A DNA stretch of 64,000 nucleotides from Paenibacillus sp. LHD-117 (GCF_030929555.1 NZ_JAVFVT010000014.1:1-64000), one strand, 5' to 3'. Counted from the stretch's first letter, positions 50,665-59,646 are shown. Translations and numbers: made by a program. The notes: generated by a model not told the origin, from the sequence alone.

Positions 50665-52272
50665 ATGGCAGTTCGTAAGAAGAGGACGGTTGCCTGCCTA
50701 TTGGGCGCCGCCGCGATAATGGCGCTCTCGGCATGCAGCAATGGCGCGAACGGGCCGGGCGAGAGCAGGCAGGAAACGCCGCAAGCGTCGATCGCCCCAT
50801 CGCAGAAGCCGGCGGAGTCGGCTGTTCCCGGCGAAGCGGAAGCGATGGCTCCTTCCGATCGACTGTTCTGGAAGCCGCCGGCAGGCTGGGTCGGCGACTT
50901 GATGCCGTACAACGACGGGACGGATAAGCTGCATTTGTTCTACCTGCAGGATTGGCGAGACGGAGCGCCGGGCTTCCATCCTTGGCATCAGGTGACGACA
51001 ACGACGCTGACGGACTATGCGGATGAAGGGGAATCGATTCCCGTCGGTTTAGAACATGAGCCGGATCTGGCGATCGGCACGGGCAGCGTCATCAAGGAAG
51101 GGAATACGTACCACGCCTTCTACACGGGCCATAATTGGAAGTTCCCGGATCAGGGAAAGCCGAAGGAAGCGATGATGCACGCGGTCAGCCAGGATCTCAA
51201 AACATGGACGAAGCTGCCCGAGCATACGTTTGTTGCCCCGGAAGGTTATGAAATACACGATTTCCGTGATCCGTTCGTGTTGTATAACGAAGAAGCGGGC
51301 GTTTATTGGATGCTGGTGAGCGCAAGGAAGGAAGGCGTCGGCGGCGTTATCGCGAAGTTTGTATCCAAGGATTTGGAGCGATGGGAGGTAAGCGAGCCGC
51401 TGGAGGTCGAAGCGTCGTCATCGTTCTTCATGCTGGAATGTCCGGACGTGTTCCGGATCGGGGACAAATGGTATTTGGTTTTCTCGGAGTTCAGCGACAA
51501 GAAAGCGACCCATTACCGGGTCAGCGATTCGCTCGAGGGGCCATGGCTGCTGCCGAAGGACGGCGACGACTTGTTCGACGGCAGGGCGTTCTACGCGGCG
51601 AAGACCGGCATGCTGGGCGACGAACGTTTCTTGTACGGCTGGGTGCCGACGCGCCAGATGGAGAAGGACTTCATGAAATGGGATTGGGCAGGCAATCTCG
51701 TCCCCCATCAAATCGTCGCGCATGAAGACGGTACGCTTGGCGTGAAACCGCCCGACCAGCTTGCCGACTACTTATCGAAGCCCGAGGAAATGAAGATGGA
51801 GCGTACGCTCGGCACCGCTACGGGCAGCGGCGGAGAGTGGAAGCTGGACGGCGAATCCGGGCTAGCGGGCGTCGTGTTCGATAAGCTGCCGCAAATCGCC
51901 AAATTGACCGGCAAGTTCCGCTTTGAAGAAGGCACGCAGTTCACCGGGTTCGTGGCCAGCGTCGGCGAGGACGCCGAGAAGGCGTACGGCATTCAAGCGG
52001 AACCGGGAAAAAGCCGGATTCGTTACGACGCGGTGCAGGGCGAAGCGCTCACCACCGTCGAGCCTGACGTCAGCGTTTCGGTTCCGTTCCGCGCAGGGAC
52101 GGAATACCCGTTCACGCTTCTGATCGAAGACGATGTTGCCGTCTTCTATGTCGACGATTACGCATTGACGACGCGCATCTATAAGATGCCGGGCGGCAAC
52201 TGGGGCTGGTACGCCCGCGGCGGCGCCGTGACGTTGTCCGAGCTTGCGCTGTTCACGCCGAAGGAGGATTAA
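50665..52272 (+). CDS. surface GH32-type lipoprotein with an altered first motif
   Basis: 535 residues. The signal peptide with lipobox IMALSACSNG places it on the outer membrane face. The five-bladed propeller keeps three acids in GH32 positions: Asp78 in WVGDLMPYNDG, Asp202 in DFRDPFV and Glu258 in MLECPDVF. The first motif differs strongly from the usual WMNDPN. A C-terminal beta-sandwich (about 390-530) ends KMPGGNWGWYARGGAVTLSELALF. It may release fructo-oligosaccharides outside the cell, or cut another sugar. The ATG is preceded by GGGGGGAATGAAG; the next gene begins 3 bases after the stop. Confidence 0.82.
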   Translation: MAVRKKRTVACLLGAAAIMALSACSNGANGPGESRQETPQASIAPSQKPAESAVPGEAEAMAPSDRLFWKPPAGWVGDLMPYNDGTDKLHLFYLQDWRDGAPGFHPWHQVTTTTLTDYADEGESIPVGLEHEPDLAIGTGSVIKEGNTYHAFYTGHNWKFPDQGKPKEAMMHAVSQDLKTWTKLPEHTFVAPEGYEIHDFRDPFVLYNEEAGVYWMLVSARKEGVGGVIAKFVSKDLERWEVSEPLEVEASSSFFMLECPDVFRIGDKWYLVFSEFSDKKATHYRVSDSLEGPWLLPKDGDDLFDGRAFYAAKTGMLGDERFLYGWVPTRQMEKDFMKWDWAGNLVPHQIVAHEDGTLGVKPPDQLADYLSKPEEMKMERTLGTATGSGGEWKLDGESGLAGVVFDKLPQIAKLTGKFRFEEGTQFTGFVASVGEDAEKAYGIQAEPGKSRIRYDAVQGEALTTVEPDVSVSVPFRAGTEYPFTLLIEDDVAVFYVDDYALTTRIYKMPGGNWGWYARGGAVTLSELALFTPKED

Positions 52273-52275
52273 GCG

Positions 52276-53748
52276 ATGACGACGGGCGAACCCTTGTACA
52301 AGGAAAGATACCGGCCGAGGTTCCATCTGACGCCGCCGTCCGGTCCGATGAGCGATCCGAACGGCATGGTCTACGTTGACGGGGAATATCATCAGTTTTA
52401 TCAATTCACGGGGCGGTGGGGGCATGCAATTAGCCGCGATTTGATCCATTGGGAGCATCTTCCTCTCGCGCTCGTGGGGGATGAGCTCGGCGATATATGG
52501 TCGGGCAGTTGCGTGATCGACAAGCGGAATACGAGCGGGCTCTTCCGGGATGAATCCGGCATGGTCGCGTTATTCACCCACTTCAAGGACGGTTTGCAGT
52601 CGCAAAGCATGGCCTACAGCCGCGATCGCGGACGCACTTGGGCCAAATACGAAGGCAACCCCGTTATACCGAATCCCGGCCTGAAGGATTTCCGGGATCC
52701 GAAGGTGCTCTGGCATGAAGAGGCGGCAAAGTGGGTCATGGTCGTGTCGGTCGATAAGGAAGTCTATTTTTATTCATCGGCCAATCTGCTCGAATGGCGG
52801 TTCGAGAGCCGCTTCGGCGAAGGCCAAGGCTGCCGCGCGGCGGTATGGGAATGCCCCGATTTGTTTCGGCTGCCCGTGGAAGGAAGGCCTGGCTTGTCGA
52901 AGTGGGTGCTGCATGTCAGCATCGGCGACAACGGGGAGACGGACGGGTCCACGGCGCAATATTTCATCGGCGAGTTCGACGGAAGGCAATTCCGGAACGA
53001 CGACGAGAGCGGCGGCGAGGTTCGATGGACGGATTACGGGCAGGACTTCTATGCGGCGGTGACGTACTCGGATATGCCGGAAGCGGATGGCCGGACGGTA
53101 TGGCTCGGCTGGACGTCCAACTGGAAATATCCGTTCGCGGGACCGACCTCTCCGTGGAAGGGAGGCATGTCCGTTCCTCGCTCGCTCACGCTCAAGACGT
53201 CTGAGAAAGGGAGGATCGTCTTATGCCAGCACCCGATTGCCGAGTTGGAGAGTCTTCGTGAGGGAAGGCCGCTTGTTTGGCGGGACGTCGTTTTGTCGGA
53301 CGGAGCGTTGAAGCTTGAGTTTACGGGCAGCTCTTACGAGATCGAAGCGGAGGCGGAATGGCGGGAGGACGATACACCTACCGCGTTCGGACTGCGGGTG
53401 CGGGCGTCCGGCGAAGAACGCACCTTGCTGGGGTATGAGCCCGGAGCCGCGCTGGCCTTCTTGGACCGGACGGCCGCGGGGCGGAACGACTTCGTCAGCA
53501 GGAAAGGCAAGCCTTTTCATTTCGGCAAAAGGTTCGAGGCTCCGCATGGGGCGAAGGACAGCCGAATCAGACTGCGGGCTTTCGTGGACGAATCCGTCGT
53601 GGAGCTGTTCGTGGATGGCGGAGAGACGGTATTTACTTCGCTCGTCTACCCCGAAGGGAAAGCGGACGGCATCGAGCTGTTCGCGGATGGGGGAAAAGTC
53701 GTTTTTACGGAAGTGACCGTACGCAGAATGAATTCGGCGTGGGTGTAA
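52276..53748 (+). CDS. GH32 fructan hydrolase (levanase/inulinase-like), cytoplasmic
   Basis: 490 residues without a signal peptide. The catalytic triad is visible: nucleophile Asp27 in GPMSDPNG, stabiliser Asp141 in FRDPKVLW and acid/base Glu192 in VWECPDLF. The C-terminal beta-sandwich ends SVVELFVDGGETVFTSLVYPEG, typical of GH32. AAGGAGG precedes the ATG. It would hydrolyse imported fructo-oligosaccharides to fructose. The exo-levanase-like layout is an estimate. Confidence 0.92.
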   Translation: MTTGEPLYKERYRPRFHLTPPSGPMSDPNGMVYVDGEYHQFYQFTGRWGHAISRDLIHWEHLPLALVGDELGDIWSGSCVIDKRNTSGLFRDESGMVALFTHFKDGLQSQSMAYSRDRGRTWAKYEGNPVIPNPGLKDFRDPKVLWHEEAAKWVMVVSVDKEVYFYSSANLLEWRFESRFGEGQGCRAAVWECPDLFRLPVEGRPGLSKWVLHVSIGDNGETDGSTAQYFIGEFDGRQFRNDDESGGEVRWTDYGQDFYAAVTYSDMPEADGRTVWLGWTSNWKYPFAGPTSPWKGGMSVPRSLTLKTSEKGRIVLCQHPIAELESLREGRPLVWRDVVLSDGALKLEFTGSSYEIEAEAEWREDDTPTAFGLRVRASGEERTLLGYEPGAALAFLDRTAAGRNDFVSRKGKPFHFGKRFEAPHGAKDSRIRLRAFVDESVVELFVDGGETVFTSLVYPEGKADGIELFADGGKVVFTEVTVRRMNSAWV

Positions 53749-53777
53749 TAGTTGCAGAGAAAGCATGGTGAAGAGAA

Positions 53778-55268
53778 ATGGGAAACCTGACTGTTAATCA
53801 ATTGAAACACGCGGCGCTAATCGATCGGGCGGGAGAGGCGCTTTCCTCGCTCGAGTCCGCCATGGACCGGACGTATCGGCTTGGTTATCATCTGATGCCG
53901 CCTGCAGGCTGGATGAACGATCCGAACGGACTGATCCAATTCCAAGGCGTCTATCACGCGTTTTATCAGCATGATCCGTACCAATCCAAACAAGGCCCGA
54001 TGCATTGGGGCCATGCGACAAGCCTCGATTTGGTCCACTGGGAGCATCAGCCCGTCGCGCTTGCGCCGTCCGAAACCTACGACAGCGGGCCCGCAGGCGG
54101 CCAAGGCTGCTGGTCGGGCAGCGCGGTCGACGATAACGGCACGCTGACGCTGATTTATACCGGTCATGTCGACGGGCGTTCGCCGGAAGAGGTGCAAAGC
54201 TTGGCCGTCAGCGTCGACGGTATCGTGTTTAACAAGCCGGATCAGAATCCCGTGATCGAAGATTCGCCCGACCGCGAGCGGTTCGGCTTCCGCGATCCGA
54301 AGGTATGGAAGCGGGGCGAGCTCTGGTATATGGCGGTCGGCTACGGCAAGGACGGGCTGGGGAAAGCCATCATTTATACCTCTGAGAATTTGAGAGTGTG
54401 GACGTACAGAGGGGCCGCGCTGGAGAGCGACGGCACGATGGGGGATATGTGGGAATGCCCGGATTTGTTCCCGATCGGCGGAGGCGAGCATCACGCTCTT
54501 CTTATCTCGCCGATGAACACGGGATCCTACAAAAATCTGTACGTGACGGGCAGATTCGATTACGAGGCATGCAGGCTGGAGAAGGGGTACGCCGAGCTGA
54601 TCGATTACGGATTCGATTTCTACGCGCCTCAGACGTTGCTGGACGACCAAGGCCGCCGGATCATGCTCGCCTGGATGAACATCTGGGGAGCAGTCGCACC
54701 GGAGCAGGAGCTTGGCTGGTACGGCGCGATGACGTTGCCGCGAGAGCTGACGCTTGAGGCGGACGGCACGCTGCGCAGCCGTCCCGTGAAGGAGCTGGAG
54801 GTGCTTCGCGGCGAGGCGGTTCAAGCAAGCGGCATCGTTCTCCGGGACGGGGAGCCTGCGGGCGTGGCGGGAGTTGCAGGCCAACAACTGGAGCTGATCG
54901 CCCGCATTCGCCCCGGAGACGCATCCGAGGTGGGTCTGCGCTTTTTTGCTTCCGCGGACGGTGAAGCTTATGCGGAGATCGTCTATGATGTCGCTGGAGG
55001 AAAGCTGAGCATGGACCGCAGCCGGGCAGGCGCCGGCGACGGCGGAGTCAGCGTCGCGCCGTTATCGTTGTTGTCCGACGGTACGATCGAGCTTCGCCTT
55101 TATTTGGACCGCTCGTCGGCGGAGCTGTTCGCGAACGACGGCCGGATCGCCATGACGAACCGGATTTACGGCAAAGCGGATCAAACGGGAATTTCTTTTG
55201 TTGCCCGCGGCGGCGAGGCGGAACTCGTGTCGCTTGATTCGTGGCGGCTTAATGGCATCTGGGGGTAA
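53778..55268 (+). CDS. GH32 sucrose/fructo-oligosaccharide hydrolase, cytoplasmic
   Basis: 496 residues without a signal peptide. It has the full canonical motifs: Asp48 in WMNDPNGLIQFQGVYHAFYQHDPYQSKQGPMHWGHATS, Asp173 in FGFRDPKVW and Glu226 in MWECPDLF. The C-terminal sandwich contains RSSAELFANDGRIAMTNRIYG. It is closest to SacA/ScrB-type sucrose(-6-phosphate) hydrolases. With an ABC importer and no PTS gene, the substrate is probably unphosphorylated sucrose or kestose (inference). Confidence 0.92.
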   Translation: MGNLTVNQLKHAALIDRAGEALSSLESAMDRTYRLGYHLMPPAGWMNDPNGLIQFQGVYHAFYQHDPYQSKQGPMHWGHATSLDLVHWEHQPVALAPSETYDSGPAGGQGCWSGSAVDDNGTLTLIYTGHVDGRSPEEVQSLAVSVDGIVFNKPDQNPVIEDSPDRERFGFRDPKVWKRGELWYMAVGYGKDGLGKAIIYTSENLRVWTYRGAALESDGTMGDMWECPDLFPIGGGEHHALLISPMNTGSYKNLYVTGRFDYEACRLEKGYAELIDYGFDFYAPQTLLDDQGRRIMLAWMNIWGAVAPEQELGWYGAMTLPRELTLEADGTLRSRPVKELEVLRGEAVQASGIVLRDGEPAGVAGVAGQQLELIARIRPGDASEVGLRFFASADGEAYAEIVYDVAGGKLSMDRSRAGAGDGGVSVAPLSLLSDGTIELRLYLDRSSAELFANDGRIAMTNRIYGKADQTGISFVARGGEAELVSLDSWRLNGIWG

Positions 55269-55287
55269 GCGGAGAGGGATGAAGAAG

Positions 55288-56268
55288 ATGGATGTAGTAG
55301 CGCTCGGGGAGCTGTTGATCGATTTTACGCCGCACGGGGAATCGGAGCAGGGTCAACCCTTATATGAACGGAATCCCGGCGGCGCGCCGGCAAACGTGCT
55401 GGCTGCCCTATCGAAGCTGGGCGTTCGGACGGCTTTTATCGGGTCGGTCGGCGACGACGCGTTCGGGCGTTTCCTTGCGGATACGCTGCGCGGCAGCGGC
55501 ATAAACGTCGAAGGCTTGATCGTGACGGAGGAAGCGCAGACGACGCTTGCCTTCGTCCATTTGGACCCGGGCGGCGATCGTTCCTTTACGTTCTGCCGCA
55601 AGCCAGGAGCCGATCAACTGCTGCGGACGGAGCAAATAGACCGGGGGTTGGTCGGCGGTACCCGCTTGTTCCATTTCGGCTCCATCAGCATGACGAACGA
55701 GCCTTCGCGCACGGCAACGCTGGAAGCGGCGGCTTTGGCCAAGGAGAGCGGCGCGGTCGTCTCCTACGATCCGAACCTGCGTTTGTCGCTGTGGCGGGAC
55801 GCGGAGCATGCGAGGGCCGCGATTTTGGAAGGGATGGCGTTGGCCGATGTCGTCAAAGTGTCGGAGGAGGAGCTGCTGTTCCTGACCGGCACGGATGAGC
55901 TGGATGCAGGCTCCATGCAGTTGATGGAGCAATACGGCATGAAGCTGCTCCTCGTAACCCTTGGGCCGGATGGCAGCTACTGCCGGACGACTTCGGTAGA
56001 CGGGGCGGCGCTTACGGCAAGGAATGGCGGCTTCAAAGTGGACGTCGTCGACACGACGGGTTCGGGCGACGCCTTTTTCGGAGGCGTATTGTACCGCCTG
56101 CTTGGGGAGGACGACTTGTCCTCGCCGGCTTGGACGGAGGAGAAGCTGCTTCGAATGCTCGCGTTCGCCAACGCGATGGGCGCGTTGACCGCGACCGGTA
56201 AAGGCGCGATCCCGTCGCTTCCGACGCTAGAGCAGGCAATGACTTTTGCAGAATTGGAAGAGAAGTGA
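55288..56268 (+). CDS. PfkB-family fructokinase
   Basis: 326 residues of the ribokinase/PfkB fold. The N-terminal motif MDVVALGELLIDFTP and YERNPGGAPANVLAALSKLG match fructokinases. The C-terminal signature DTTGSGDAFFGGVLY carries the catalytic base Asp261. It phosphorylates the fructose released by the three GH32 enzymes to fructose 6-phosphate, closing the pathway. ATG 55288 has GGAGAGG at 10 bases; ATG 55279 is too close to that site. A strong terminator ends the 18-kb cluster. Confidence 0.9.
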   Translation: MDVVALGELLIDFTPHGESEQGQPLYERNPGGAPANVLAALSKLGVRTAFIGSVGDDAFGRFLADTLRGSGINVEGLIVTEEAQTTLAFVHLDPGGDRSFTFCRKPGADQLLRTEQIDRGLVGGTRLFHFGSISMTNEPSRTATLEAAALAKESGAVVSYDPNLRLSLWRDAEHARAAILEGMALADVVKVSEEELLFLTGTDELDAGSMQLMEQYGMKLLLVTLGPDGSYCRTTSVDGAALTARNGGFKVDVVDTTGSGDAFFGGVLYRLLGEDDLSSPAWTEEKLLRMLAFANAMGALTATGKGAIPSLPTLEQAMTFAELEEK

Positions 56269-56285
56269 GGAAGCTGTTATTAGGA

Positions 56286-56316
56286 GGGTGGTTGTCATTA
56301 GACAACCGCCTTTTTT
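56286..56316 (+). terminator. terminator of the fructan cluster
   Basis: GGTGGTTGTC pairs with GACAACCGCC (one G-U pair) around ATTA, followed by seven T residues. Confidence 0.9.
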
Positions 56317-56339
56317 TGCTTTGCAAAGCCCGTTTGATC

Positions 56340-56610
56340 AACGGAATCTCAACGGAATCTGGGAAACCTAGTAGAACGATCCTGAAAAACCGATGCCATT
56401 GCGGTTGCGGTTGTTCTCGGACGCTAACGGAAGCAGTCGTCGCTATTCGGTTCATTTTTATTCGATTTGGAAATCTAACGGAAGTAAGGAGTCTTATTAT
56501 GTTACTATTCCTGAAAAAATACCATTTTCAATCGATTTAAGAGTTGTGGGCTCCGTTAGATATCTAAATGGGCTCAATAATGCGTAATAAGAGCGCTGAG
56601 TTCCGTTATA
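56340..56610. repeat. AACGGAA-type degenerate repeat region
   Basis: The 420-bp gap before yunB holds no supported gene. AACGGAATCT occurs twice in tandem (56340-56349, 56351-56360), TAACGGAAG at about 56425 and 56476, and the inverted forms CTCCGTTAG (56551-56559) and GTTCCGTTA (from about 56600). The motif faces both ways and looks like remains of a dispersed family. Confidence 0.5.
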
Positions 56611-56737
56611 TCATCGAATGGTTTTTGTCATTTGGAGCAAACTTCGAACCTCCGCCGATTAAGTCCTTCCGTTTCTTTTTTGCTCCCTCCCCGCATAAGC
56701 TTGGGTATGTAGCAGGACAGGATCGGAGGGGATGACG

Positions 56738-57865
56738 ATGGCGAAATGGGGGAGAAAAAGCTGGTGGCACCGGATCGGCGACGCGCTGTCCGGCCATGGC
56801 TCCGGCGGTTCGTTCCGCCGGGTGAAGACGGTGAGCTGGGGAAGCGGGCGCGGAAAAAGCGGGGCGTCGAAATCGAGCTCGGCAAGCGGGAGCGGCATCA
56901 AGTGGGGAACGAGACCGGCAGCGGCGAAGCCGGCCGCAAGCTGGGGAAGCAGCCGGAGGTCGCCAATGTTCTCCTTCGGCGGCCGCTCAAAGCGGGTTTC
57001 GCAACCGGCGGTTTGGGGAACGAAGCCGAGAGAGCCTCGAAGCCGGCCCCGCATGCGCAAGCGGACGCTGCTGCTGTGGATGCTCGTTTTTATGATGTTG
57101 TTTACGATACCGTCCTTTATTTTCATCGAGCGCAATTTGCGTCCGCCGCTCATGAACATCGCGAAGATAAGGGTGAAGCAAGTGGCGACGCAGGCGATCA
57201 ACAAAGCGATTACGGATCAGGTCGCGCGCAAGTCTGAAGCCGATAAATTGATCGATTGGAAAATGAACGCGAACGGCAAAATTTCCGGCTTCATGCTGAA
57301 TTACGCGGAGCATATCAGCATCACGTCGGAAACGGTGCAAACCGTGCAGGCAGCGCTTAGCGAAATTAAAGATATTCCGGAGCATATTCCGATCGGACAC
57401 GCGGTCGGCAGCGCTATTATTTCGTCCTTCGGTCCGACGGTGCCCGTTAAGTTCGAGCCTGTCGGCGCGGCCAAGGTAGAGTTGAGCACGCGCGAGCGCA
57501 ACGCGGGAATCAATATGGTACTGATAGAGGTATACATCAAAGTCGTCGCCGAGGTGTCCATCATCATCCCGTTCGATTCGGAGCCCGAGCTCGTCGATAC
57601 GGAAATTCCGATCTCGTATTTGCTGGTGGTCGGCGACGTGCCGATGTATTACTACGATAGCACGGGCAAGCCCGTCGGGGAATCGGCGCAGCAAGCTCCG
57701 AATATTTCGGTGCCGCTGGAGCAAGGTTCCGGAGGAGGCGTAACGACAAATCCGAACGACGCAGGGACAGAAGAGGAACCTTCCGCGGATTCGCTGCCAT
57801 CGGACCATACTTCGGACAACGGAGAGACGCAAGTGGATTCGCTGCTTCAAATGGAAGCGGAATAA
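56738..57865 (+). CDS. yunB: sporulation protein YunB with extended basic N-terminus
   Basis: 375 residues. A membrane helix (about 109-128, LLLWMLVFMMLFTIPSFIFI) is followed by the YunB domain: TQAINKAITDQVA, LIDWKMNANGKISGFMLNYAEHISITSETVQTV, IPIGHAVGSAIISSFGPTVPVKFEPVGAAKVELSTRERNAGINMVLIEVYIKV. The Bacillus protein is shorter. Here the first 108 residues are Arg/Ser/Gly-rich with four Trp-Gly pairs (VSWGS, IKWGT, ASWGS, AVWGT). A Thr/Glu/Asp-rich tail ends it. ATG 56738 has GGAGG at 8 bases; ATG 56732 abuts it. It is a sporulation-specific protein of unclear mechanism. Confidence 0.9.
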   Translation: MAKWGRKSWWHRIGDALSGHGSGGSFRRVKTVSWGSGRGKSGASKSSSASGSGIKWGTRPAAAKPAASWGSSRRSPMFSFGGRSKRVSQPAVWGTKPREPRSRPRMRKRTLLLWMLVFMMLFTIPSFIFIERNLRPPLMNIAKIRVKQVATQAINKAITDQVARKSEADKLIDWKMNANGKISGFMLNYAEHISITSETVQTVQAALSEIKDIPEHIPIGHAVGSAIISSFGPTVPVKFEPVGAAKVELSTRERNAGINMVLIEVYIKVVAEVSIIIPFDSEPELVDTEIPISYLLVVGDVPMYYYDSTGKPVGESAQQAPNISVPLEQGSGGGVTTNPNDAGTEEEPSADSLPSDHTSDNGETQVDSLLQMEAE

Positions 57866-57916
57866 GGAATACGAGACGGTGGATGAGTTTCAAAATGATT
57901 CGAATGGTGCAATTCG

Positions 57917-57985
57917 TACAGCATTTTTTTGCATCAAATGTTGGGGCAAAGTCATTCCTGCATAACATACAGCATTTTTCGCATA
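57917..57985. repeat. TACAGCATTTTT-x-GCAT direct repeat
   Basis: TACAGCATTTTTTTGCAT (57917-57934) and TACAGCATTTTTCGCAT (57969-57985) lie 52 bases apart. Related fragments (CTGTACAGAATGCAGC) follow to 58090. No gene is supported in 57866-58418. Confidence 0.4.
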
Positions 57986-58120
57986 TTCATGGCGTGGACG
58001 GAAAATTAGGGCCAAATTGCTGCACAAAATACAGAAATACATGGATATGATGCGATTTTGTTTCGGAAATGCTGTACAGAATGCAGCAACGGCAACGGGA
58101 TAGCTTGTTGAGGCAACAGT

Positions 58121-58317
58121 TGGCAGGAGGCAGCAGGTGGCAGGCAATATGCAGAAGGCGGCAGGCAGCAGGCAGCAGGCATTAGGCAGCAGGCGGCAGG
58201 CGGCAGGCAGTAGGCAGCAGGCAGCAGGCAGCAGGCAGCAGGCGGCAGGCAGTAGGCAGCAGGTCGCAGTAACGGCAGGCGGTATGGAAAGGCGGCAGGC
58301 AAACGGCGCAGCAGGTA
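58121..58317. repeat. 7-bp tandem repeat (GGCAGCA minisatellite)
   Basis: Units GGCAGCA, with variants GGCGGCA, GGCAGTA and GGCATTA, run head to tail, most regularly at about 58160-58265 and more loosely to 58317. Period 7 is not a multiple of 3. Long ORFs on both strands here are products of the repeat (LLPAACC and SRQQAAG strings). Confidence 0.9.
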
Positions 58318-58365
58318 GGTTGCGATAGTCGGTCGTCGCTGGCATTGGATAAGCAATTTCCCGTC

Positions 58366-58403
58366 GGAAAAATAAGAACCCGTCAGCGAAGTGACGGGTT
58401 CTT
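58366..58403 (-). terminator. terminator of the M23 peptidase gene
   Basis: AAGAACCCGTCA (58374-58385) pairs perfectly with TGACGGGTTCTT (58392-58403). Read on the minus strand it is followed by ATTTTT. Confidence 0.88.
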
Positions 58404-58418
58404 ATGCCATAATCGACC

Positions 58419-59498
58419 TTACTGTTTCGAACGAAGCCGCTTTCGCTCCGACTGTTCCCAGCGACGCAGCATCGGATACGGGTCGAACGCCCATTCCACG
58501 AGGCCGCGATCGCTGTAGACGCCGTAGTGCAGATGCGGAGGGAATTTGCCCGACGTTCCCGGCTTGCCGTAGCCGGAGCTGCCGACCCAACCGACGACTT
58601 GTCCGGCCGCCACGATGTCGCCTACGCCAAGGGACTTATCGAACCCGGACAGATGCGCGTAATAGTGATAGTGATTGTTCAAATCGCGAATGCCGATACG
58701 CCAGCCGCCAAATTTGTTCCAGCCTTTGATTTCGATGACGCCGTAGCAGGTGCTGCGGACGGGAGTCCCATGGCCGGCGAAAATATCGGTTCCTTCATGG
58801 CTGCGGCGTCCGCCCCAGCCTCTTCGGTCGCCCCATGTATCCTTGTAGGAATAGGTGGTGCCGAGAGGCAGCGGGAAGGCATGCTCGAATAAGTCCAGCT
58901 TGCCGTAATGCCTATAGATGGAGGCGAATTGCTGAACCCGCTGCACGGCCCTGCTGTTGCGGTAATAATCCCATACGCCCGCCGGGAACCGGACTTCCGA
59001 CGTACCGCTCGCGCTCATGTAGGAGACGAGCGAGTAGAGCAGGTCGAAGTCGTTCGTCCGCTCGGCGAATCCGTTGCCGTCTCCGTCCTTCCCGATGCCG
59101 TTGAAGAATCGGATGGACACCGGCGAACTGTCTTCGGCGTCGGGATTAAGCGTGCCCGCCCAACGCTCCGGCTCAACGAACACGCCGGCAGTCTGTCCGA
59201 GGATCGGATGGGTTTTCGGCTTCGCTTTGGACATGGAGCGTTCATATTGATCCACTGCCGCGATCCAGTACCATTCGACGCCCGTAACGCTGCTAAGTTT
59301 GTCGTACAGATCCCGGCGCTGGTCGAACGGGTTCGCGGCCCCTGCCTCTTCCGCCGCGGATCGGGCAATACGAGTTGCATAAATCGCCGCCGGGCGATAA
59401 ACTGTTCCGTTCTCCCAAGCAGCTGCGGCTCTCGTTGCCGGCACGGCTAATATCGATGCAGCCGCAACAAACGCGGCTATCGGAATGATTGCCTTCAA
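58419..59498 (-). CDS. lytH: M23 family metallopeptidase (LytH-like)
   Basis: 359 residues with a signal peptide (AIIPIAAFVAAASILAVPATRAAA). The C-terminal LytM/M23 domain has the zinc ligands in RRSHEGTDIFA and HLHYG, with the GTPVRSTCYGVIEIKGWNKFGGWRIGIRDLNNHYHYYAHLS fold between. It cleaves peptide cross-links of cell wall or cortex; LytH in Bacillus acts on spore cortex peptides. The neighbours yunB and lipA match the Bacillus order. TTG 59498 has AAAGGGTGAG upstream; the GTG at 59507 lies within that site. Confidence 0.85.
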   Translation of the reverse strand: MKAIIPIAAFVAAASILAVPATRAAAAWENGTVYRPAAIYATRIARSAAEEAGAANPFDQRRDLYDKLSSVTGVEWYWIAAVDQYERSMSKAKPKTHPILGQTAGVFVEPERWAGTLNPDAEDSSPVSIRFFNGIGKDGDGNGFAERTNDFDLLYSLVSYMSASGTSEVRFPAGVWDYYRNSRAVQRVQQFASIYRHYGKLDLFEHAFPLPLGTTYSYKDTWGDRRGWGGRRSHEGTDIFAGHGTPVRSTCYGVIEIKGWNKFGGWRIGIRDLNNHYHYYAHLSGFDKSLGVGDIVAAGQVVGWVGSSGYGKPGTSGKFPPHLHYGVYSDRGLVEWAFDPYPMLRRWEQSERKRLRSKQ

Positions 59499-59646
59499 AC
59501 GTCTCACCCTTTCGGAAGCATGAGGTCATAACGCTATGTTTTGCAGAACTTCCGTTTTTATCCCAAATCCCCGACTTATATCGGTTTGCGATAGATAACA
59601 TTCCGATAAACTATGGATAGCGGCCTAATCTCGAAAGCCTTATCAT

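Noticed and set aside
58121-58317. CRISPR array
   Set aside because: Units are seven bases and head to tail, with no spacers and no cas genes nearby.
57890-58345. 151-codon frame with LLPAACC repeats, and a 63-codon plus-strand frame in the same place
   Set aside because: Both arise from the 7-bp tandem repeat, which keeps all frames open.
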